Of a stretch of 6,393 nucleotides of DNA, positions 5,089 to 6,393 are shown in pieces. The notes beneath the pieces are model-generated. The model was not told the DNA's origin and did no database searches. It saw only the letters and a program-made list of their open reading frames with translations. The first letter of the stretch is position 1. Every line of letters begins with the position of its first letter. The translations under genes and the position numbers were made by a program. The stretch spans positions 1 through 6,393 of the forward strand of contig DMAT01000294.1 in the NCBI GenBank assembly GCA_003451635.1, read 5' to 3'. This DNA comes from Syntrophus sp. (in: bacteria). Its GTDB lineage: Bacteria > Desulfobacterota > Syntrophia > Syntrophales > UBA8958.

Positions 5089-5100
5089 CGGGAGATTATA

Positions 5101-5640
5101 ATGTCGAGAATTGGAAAAAGACCCATAGAATTGCCTGCCGGTGTCAAGATTGCACAGGAGGCGGGGGTAGTCAAGGTATCGGGTCCGAACGGACAGTTGT
5201 CAGAAGCCTTGCCACCGGGGATTGAATTATCCCTCGAAAACAGTACTGTTGTCATCAAAAGACTGGTCGATAATCGCATGGGCAGGTCAGCTCACGGCCT
5301 GGCAAGGACTTTGGTGAACAATATGGTCACAGGAGTGAGCAAGGGGTTTGAGAAGGGACTGGAGATATCCGGTGTTGGTTATCGAGCCGAGCTGAACAAT
5401 AATGTTTTGAAAATGGTCCTTGGCTTTTCCGCTCCTCTTGAATACAAGGTGCCGGAAGGGATTGCCATAAAGATAGAAAAGCTCGTCAACATCGTCGTTT
5501 CCGGTATTGACAAGCAACTTGTAGGCAAGGTGGCGTCAGAAATACGGGAGATGAGAAAGCCGGAACCTTACAAAGGGAAAGGCATTAAATATGTTGGAGA
5601 GCAGGTTCGCAGGAAAGTAGGCAAATCTGTAGGTTCGTAA
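5101..5640 (+). CDS. rplF: 50S ribosomal protein L6
   Basis: L6 binds 23S rRNA near the sarcin-ricin loop and the factor-binding region of the 50S subunit. The protein has 179 residues, near the usual 177-180, and two repeated alpha/beta domains (about 1-82 and 83-170). Visible motifs are MSRIGKRPIELPAGV, VSGPNGQLS (about 26-34), MVTGVSKGFEKGLEISGVGYRAEL (about 75-98) and the C-terminal signature KPEPYKGKGIKYVGEQVRRKVGK (about 152-174). ATG 5101 has GGGAG at 5090-5094 six bases upstream. The gap from rpsH is 40 bases and holds the inverted repeat described separately. The gene is intact and in canonical order. Confidence 0.98.
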   Translation: MSRIGKRPIELPAGVKIAQEAGVVKVSGPNGQLSEALPPGIELSLENSTVVIKRLVDNRMGRSAHGLARTLVNNMVTGVSKGFEKGLEISGVGYRAELNNNVLKMVLGFSAPLEYKVPEGIAIKIEKLVNIVVSGIDKQLVGKVASEIREMRKPEPYKGKGIKYVGEQVRRKVGKSVGS

Positions 5641-5683
5641 CAGATAGAAAATTGTCATATATCCTTTTAAAGAGGTAGACGAA

Positions 5684-6046
5684 TTGGGATCGAAGGTTGA
5701 AAAGGTCAGAGAGAAGAGAAAAGCCCGCGTTCGGGGTAAGGTCTCAGGGACTCAGGAAAGGCCCCGCCTTGCTGTTTTCAGGACTGCGAAGCATATCTAT
5801 GTGCAGGCCATTGCGGATGATCTTGGGAAGACATTGGTAGAGGCTTCGACTCTGAGTCCGGAGTTGCGAGCTGGACTTGGAAAAATGAAAAAGTCGGAAG
5901 CGGCCAGGGAAGTTGGTAAATTAGTGGCGGTGCGACTCAAGGCGATCGGGATTGAGGCGGCCGTTTTTGATCGGGGACGCTTTCTGTATCATGGAAGGGT
6001 CAAGGCTCTTGCCGACGCCGCGCGTGAGATAGGCTTGAGATTCTGA
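5684..6046 (+). CDS. rplR: 50S ribosomal protein L18
   Basis: L18 carries 5S rRNA into the central protuberance together with L5. The 120-residue product has the usual length: a basic N-terminal tail (KVREKRKARVRGKVSGT), ERPRLAVFRTAKHIYVQAIADD (about residues 25-46), AREVGKLVAVRLKAIGIEAAVFDRGRFLYHGRVKALADAAREIGLRF to the end. The start is TTG 5684, supported by AGAGG at 5671-5675 with 8-base spacing, a normal L18 length, and the absence of any nearby ATG or GTG that keeps the basic tail. The 43 bases after rplF are AT-rich but contain no convincing promoter pair. The rpsE start follows the stop by 22 bases. Confidence 0.97.
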   Translation: MGSKVEKVREKRKARVRGKVSGTQERPRLAVFRTAKHIYVQAIADDLGKTLVEASTLSPELRAGLGKMKKSEAAREVGKLVAVRLKAIGIEAAVFDRGRFLYHGRVKALADAAREIGLRF

Positions 6047-6047
6047 G

Positions 6048-6055
6048 GATCAATA
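6048..6055 (+). repeat. Intergenic octamer GATCAATA, copy 3 (rplR-rpsE)
   Basis: GATCAATA beginning two bases after the rplR stop and followed by ACAAGAGGGG, the rpsE ribosome binding site. Same placement between stop codon and ribosome binding site as copy 2. Function unknown. Confidence 0.4.
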
Positions 6056-6058
6056 ACA

Positions 6059-6065
6059 AGAGGGG
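6059..6065 (+). promoter_or_regulatory. Ribosome binding site favouring TTG 6069 for rpsE
   Basis: AGAGGGG, whose AGAGG core ends 5 bases before TTG 6069. It is too far from ATG 6081 or 6084 to serve them well. TTG is also used by rpsC and probably rplR in this window, so a TTG start here would not be exceptional. Confidence 0.55.
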
Positions 6066-6068
6066 CGA

Positions 6069-6393
6069 TTGGATAAGATCATGATGGAAGAAGTCGAACT
6101 GATAGACAGGGTTATTACTATCAACAGGACAGCCAAAGTCGTAAAAGGCGGCAGAAGGTTCCGTTTCAGCGCCATTGTCGTAGTTGGAGATGGGCAGGGA
6201 TCGGTAGGCGCAGGGCTTGGCAAAGCCCATGAAGTGCCCGAAGCGATCCGCAAAGGGATGGAGCAGGCCAAGAAAAATATGAAAAAGGTGGCCATCACGA
6301 ACAGGACAATACCTTATGAAGTCACTGGAATCTATGGGGCGGGACGGGTTCTTCTTAAGCCGGCCTCAGAAGGGACGGGACTAATTGCCGGGG
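6069..6393 (+). CDS. rpsE: 30S ribosomal protein S5, N-terminal 108 residues (partial, runs off the window)
   Basis: S5 helps form the mRNA entry channel and affects decoding accuracy; its N-terminal loop is the site of spectinomycin-resistance changes. The visible part contains the double-stranded RNA-binding-like S5 domain: RVITINRTAKVVKGGRRF (about residues 14-31, covering the spectinomycin loop with VVKGG intact), VVVGDGQGSVGAGLGKAHEVPEAIRKGMEQAKKNM (37-71), then the start of the second domain with GAGRVLLKPASEGTGLIAG at the edge. TTG 6069 is chosen because AGAGGGG (6059-6065) is placed correctly for it. ATG 6081 or 6084 would need about 15 or more bases of spacing, though a weak GGAT lies nearer. 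The N-terminus is therefore uncertain by four or five residues. No stop is reached by 6393. Confidence 0.95.
   Translation, partial: MDKIMMEEVELIDRVITINRTAKVVKGGRRFRFSAIVVVGDGQGSVGAGLGKAHEVPEAIRKGMEQAKKNMKKVAITNRTIPYEVTGIYGAGRVLLKPASEGTGLIAG

Noticed and set aside
4746..5279. 177-codon open frame on the minus strand opposite rpsH and rplF
   Set aside because: It spans two confidently identified genes and their gap, has no convincing ribosome binding site or domain, and is best explained as a shadow frame.
5641..5683. AT-rich rplF-rplR gap as a possible internal promoter (TTGTCA at 5652)
   Set aside because: No acceptable -10 hexamer lies about 17 bases downstream; the stretch there is GTAGAC next to the ribosome binding site.
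1..6393. A hidden novel system, mobile element, CRISPR array or RNA gene
   Set aside because: Coding sequence of known ribosomal proteins fills the window apart from gaps of 43 bases or fewer; no tRNA-like folds, direct-repeat arrays or transposase remnants were seen.

Overview
This window is a stretch of the S10-spc ribosomal protein gene cluster, all on the + strand and tightly packed. In order it holds: the last codons of rplW (L23), rplB (L2), rpsS (S19), rplV (L22), rpsC (S3), rplP (L16), rpmC (L29), rpsQ (S17), rplN (L14), rplX (L24), rplE (L5), rpsN (S14, short zinc type), rpsH (S8), rplF (L6), rplR (L18) and the 5' part of rpsE (S5). The longest gap between genes is about 43 bases. 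No gene is inserted, lost or inverted relative to the canonical bacterial order. No gene is broken except by the window edges.

The organism is a bacterium with a mid-range GC genome. The gene order is the general bacterial one. The 61-residue S14 with a CxxC...CxxC zinc ribbon and the L24 with a C-terminal four-cysteine ribbon argue against a gamma-proteobacterium such as E. coli. The flavour of L22, L18 and S5 reminds me of Desulfobacterota/Deltaproteobacteria (Syntrophales- or Geobacter-like). That is an impression from memory, not a computed placement.

Layout: positions 1-3112 are the distal S10 section (L23 to S17), and 3145-6393 are the spc section (L14 to S5). The two are separated by only 32 bases with no visible terminator or promoter, so they are probably one transcript here. 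Nearly every gene has its own Shine-Dalgarno sequence. rplP/rpmC overlap by 11 bases, and rpmC/rpsQ and rplB/rpsS are separated by 2-3 bases, which suggests translational coupling. Five of the fifteen visible starts are not ATG (GTG for rpsS and rpsN; TTG for rpsC, rplR and, by Shine-Dalgarno evidence, rpsE).

The products join both ribosomal subunits: L2, L22, L16, L29, L14, L24, L5, L6 and L18 in the 50S; S19, S3, S17, S14, S8 and S5 in the 30S. I see no previously undescribed system. The points worth a second look are small: a Met at a normally His position in the L2 DHPHGGG loop, a 7-bp inverted repeat beside the rplF ribosome binding site, a repeated octamer in three intergenic gaps, strong internal Shine-Dalgarno/start combinations inside rplB and rplX, two G7 runs, and the fused S10/spc layout.
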